The notes below the pieces were generated by a model. That model was not told where the DNA came from. It saw nothing but the letters and a program-made list of their open reading frames with translations, and ran no database searches. A stretch of DNA of 64,000 nt from Oscillospiraceae bacterium. GTDB taxonomy: Bacteria; Bacillota; Clostridia; Oscillospirales; Ruminococcaceae. Shown piece by piece: positions 62,302-64,000 of this stretch. Position numbers and translations under genes: made by a program. Where the stretch lies: assembly GCA_024404915.1 (NCBI GenBank), contig JAKSPJ010000010.1, positions 1-64,000 on the forward strand. The letters run 5' to 3'. The stretch's first letter is position 1. Every line of letters begins with the position of its first letter.

Positions 62302-62873
62302 ACTGCTTCACCGCCATCCTTTTTTACAAACACCACAAAGGGCGGACAACCTGTACGGTTCGGAAATGTGCACTGCAATACCGTATAATAGCGGCTGTCA
62401 AGCTCTTCCAGATACTTCAGAATGGCATCCCGTTCCGTGAAGCCATTGTTTCTGCCATAGTATACGCAAAGCACCATAGACCCATCCTGTTTCAGCAGCC
62501 TGAGCCCTGCATCCAGTGCAGCAATACTGCTTTCCGCTCTGGTAAAAATCTCGTGATTTCCTTTTGGAAGCCATCCGAAGTTAAATACGATGCAGGAAAC
62601 CGTATTATCCTCTGCATATTTCGCCATATTTGCATGGCTTTCCAGATACAGCTCAGCAGATAGCTGGTGTTCTTTCAGCAGGGCATTCGCTGAATCAATT
62701 GCTTCCTGCTGAATATCAAAGCCGATAACCCTGCCTTCCTGCCCAGTCAGTTCACACAGAAGCTTTGTATCAAATCCTCTGCCGCAGGTTGCATCAATAC
62801 AAATATCGCCAGGCCGGACATTTTCCCGAAGATACTTATGGGCAATTTCCAATACGCTTAATTGTCTCTTCAT
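62298..62873 (-). CDS. Class I SAM methyltransferase, MnmM/YtqB-like
   Basis: A protein of 191 residues with IDATCGRGFDTKLLCEL (SAM motif I), GRVIGFDIQQEAIDSANALL, FNFGWLPKGNHEIFTR and LKQDGSMVLCVYYGRNNGFT. These match YtqB/MnmM enzymes, which add the last methyl group in (c)mnm5s2U at tRNA position 34 in Firmicutes. Specificity is by similarity. It overlaps genes on both sides by ATGA. Confidence 0.82.
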   Translation of the reverse strand: MKRQLSVLEIAHKYLRENVRPGDICIDATCGRGFDTKLLCELTGQEGRVIGFDIQQEAIDSANALLKEHQLSAELYLESHANMAKYAEDNTVSCIVFNFGWLPKGNHEIFTRAESSIAALDAGLRLLKQDGSMVLCVYYGRNNGFTERDAILKYLEELDSRYYTVLQCTFPNRTGCPPFVVFVKKDGGEAV

Positions 62874-63583
62874 ACGTAAAACACTTCCATGTCATCCAGA
62901 CGCAGACATGCAAGCCTTCCACCGCCTTCATGGAATACTGCACCGCAGTCAATATTAATATAGGTCTCTGTAAACAGAACCTCTGCCAATCCTTTGGAAT
63001 GTGGGTAGATCAGCGTAGGAGTATGTCCGAAAATGAGCATTTTATCCTCGTAAAAGCGGTCTGTCAGCTGTGGGCGTGCATTTACCAGCGCATCAATCGG
63101 ATAATCAGAAATCCGCAGAGTGGGATCAAAGCCGTCAATGCCGCTGTGTGTCAATATGAATTCTCTGCCATCCGGCATTTTAATTTCTTCATAAATCAGA
63201 AATTCCTGCAAATACGCAAGCATTTCCTCACGCTGTTCCGGCGGTAAATCCAGATATTGCTGTGCTGTAACACCACCGCCGTTATGCATCCATGCTGAAA
63301 ATAATTCAAATCCTTCTTCTGTGTAGTAATCTTCTACGTCATCCGCAGTTGCTTCGTCAGGCAGACCGCACATACAGCGAAGCATAATCGCTTCATGATT
63401 TCCCAGCAAAGGATAGACATTCACCCGATTCATGCAATCTTTCAGAAGTGGTATCGGGGCTTCGCCACGGTCTATGAGATCTCCCAGGATATACAGGTCA
63501 TCTTCATCCGAAAAATGGATCTGCTCCAGCATCTGCAGAAAAGCACCATAGCATCCGTGAATATCACTCATAACATATATCAT
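62870..63583 (-). CDS. Metallophosphoesterase (PPP/ApaH-like)
   Basis: A protein of 237 residues with the calcineurin-like motifs YVMSDIHGCYGAFLQ, YILGDLIDRG, LLGNHEAIMLRC, THSGID and FGHTPT. Relatives are bacterial Ser/Thr protein phosphatases and Ap4A hydrolases; the length and motifs fit the small bacterial PrpA-type group. Its stop overlaps the methyltransferase start. Confidence 0.9.
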   Translation of the reverse strand: MIYVMSDIHGCYGAFLQMLEQIHFSDEDDLYILGDLIDRGEAPIPLLKDCMNRVNVYPLLGNHEAIMLRCMCGLPDEATADDVEDYYTEEGFELFSAWMHNGGGVTAQQYLDLPPEQREEMLAYLQEFLIYEEIKMPDGREFILTHSGIDGFDPTLRISDYPIDALVNARPQLTDRFYEDKMLIFGHTPTLIYPHSKGLAEVLFTETYINIDCGAVFHEGGGRLACLRLDDMEVFYV

Positions 63584-63616
63584 GCGGTCACCTCCTCACA
63601 TTTCTTTCTGTGTCAT

Positions 63617-64000
63617 TCAGTTCAGATTGCCTGTGCGATACATTAACACAGACAATGCTGTCAACGGTGCAGTCTCACATCGTAGAATACGTTTGCCAAG
63701 CCATACTGCCTGAACACCCTTAGACTGCAGATATGCAATTTCCTGTGGATCAAATCCTCCTTCACTGCCGATGCAAAGACCATAGCTTTTAGCATCTGCA
63801 GGCACTTCGGAGAAAGAGATTCCGCCTTCTGATTCATATAATACAACAGGTACATCAAAATCAGCCATGCGCTCTGCCGCCATCTCCAATGTATGCAGAG
63901 GTGCAACGACAGGAATTATATCACGACCTGATTGCTGCGCCGCAGATTGGGCAATTCGCTGCAGGCGGGGAAGCTTTTTCTGAAAATCACCAGCTGACAT
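63617..64000 (-). CDS. rsmE: 16S rRNA (uracil-1498-N3)-methyltransferase, 3' part
   Basis: Only the C-terminal 127 residues are in view; the 5' end lies beyond base 64000. The SPOUT knot signatures are QRIAQSAAQQSGRDIIPVV, LCIGSEGGFDPQEIAYLQ (usually IGPEGG) and LGKRILRCETAPLTALSVLM. RsmE methylates U1498 of 16S rRNA. It is 33 bases upstream of the phosphoesterase gene on the same strand, so it likely heads or joins that operon. Confidence 0.92.
   Translation of the reverse strand: MSAGDFQKKLPRLQRIAQSAAQQSGRDIIPVVAPLHTLEMAAERMADFDVPVVLYESEGGISFSEVPADAKSYGLCIGSEGGFDPQEIAYLQSKGVQAVWLGKRILRCETAPLTALSVLMYRTGNLN

Overview
The window looks like a chromosomal piece of a fibre-degrading gut Clostridia bacterium close to Ruminococcus. 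Six secreted or surface-type proteins carry dockerin or cohesin modules and Thr-rich linkers, which is the signature of a cellulosome builder. Housekeeping gene orders (divIC-yabR-like, mltG next to a U32 peptidase, pheS-pheT, panB-panC-panD) are Firmicutes-like. Promoters are strong sigma-A type and nearly all intergenic hairpins have U-tracts. The species is inferred, not proven.

Layout. 1-1316: 3' part of a repeat-containing dockerin protein. 1434-6630: an accessory island with a broken serine recombinase, a phosphatase-like protein fused to a helix-turn-helix, three unknown proteins of which two share a Cys-rich domain, a WYL regulator, a lone CRISPR repeat, a 31-bp tandem duplication and an acetyltransferase fragment. 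7021-10854: radical SAM/DUF2344 pair with a HAD phosphatase. 10977-14760: operon of DJ-1 protein, 5-formyl-THF cyclo-ligase, MltG and U32 peptidase. 14881-17663: MBOAT plus SGNH O-acetylation operon. 17941-21457: pheST. 21836-23998: GH44 endoglucanase with an internal dockerin. 24164-28552: lepA, a zinc-ribbon membrane protein, hemW and a GGDEF protein. 28784-30082: SPFH protein with zinc ribbons. 30253-35484: two adjacent operons covering almost the whole pantothenate-to-CoA route (panB, panC, panD; coaBC, coaX, panG). 35656-37484: YigZ and TmcAL. 37672-43250: ackA, cytidine deaminase, lipoprotein, MITE-like element, exonuclease III, DivIC and S1 protein, followed by a phoU remnant.

43760-50264: pyrophosphatase-like protein, heparinase-type lyase with dockerin, an operon of ferredoxin:thioredoxin reductase-like protein, thioredoxin and flavodiiron protein, then nitroreductase and D-lactate dehydrogenase. 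50346-54394: membrane protein, TauE exporter with an upstream 40-codon ORF, AzlCD exporter and a nucleotidyltransferase. 54746-59591: dockerin protein, uppP, sfsA and a GH16-dockerin-beta-helix enzyme. 59873-61276: a protein with half a dockerin, a cohesin and a GH25 lysozyme domain. 61682-61754: tRNA-Thr. 61879-64000: membrane protein, MnmM-like methyltransferase, metallophosphoesterase and the 3' part of rsmE.

How the parts fit: the extracellular enzymes (GH44, GH16, heparinase-type lyase) can be gathered through dockerins of two sequence types. Fermentation genes (ackA, ldhA) and oxygen or redox protection (flavodiiron protein, thioredoxin system) fit a saccharolytic anaerobe. The least explained region is the 1.4-6.6 kb island, where three promoters share an unusual upstream layout.
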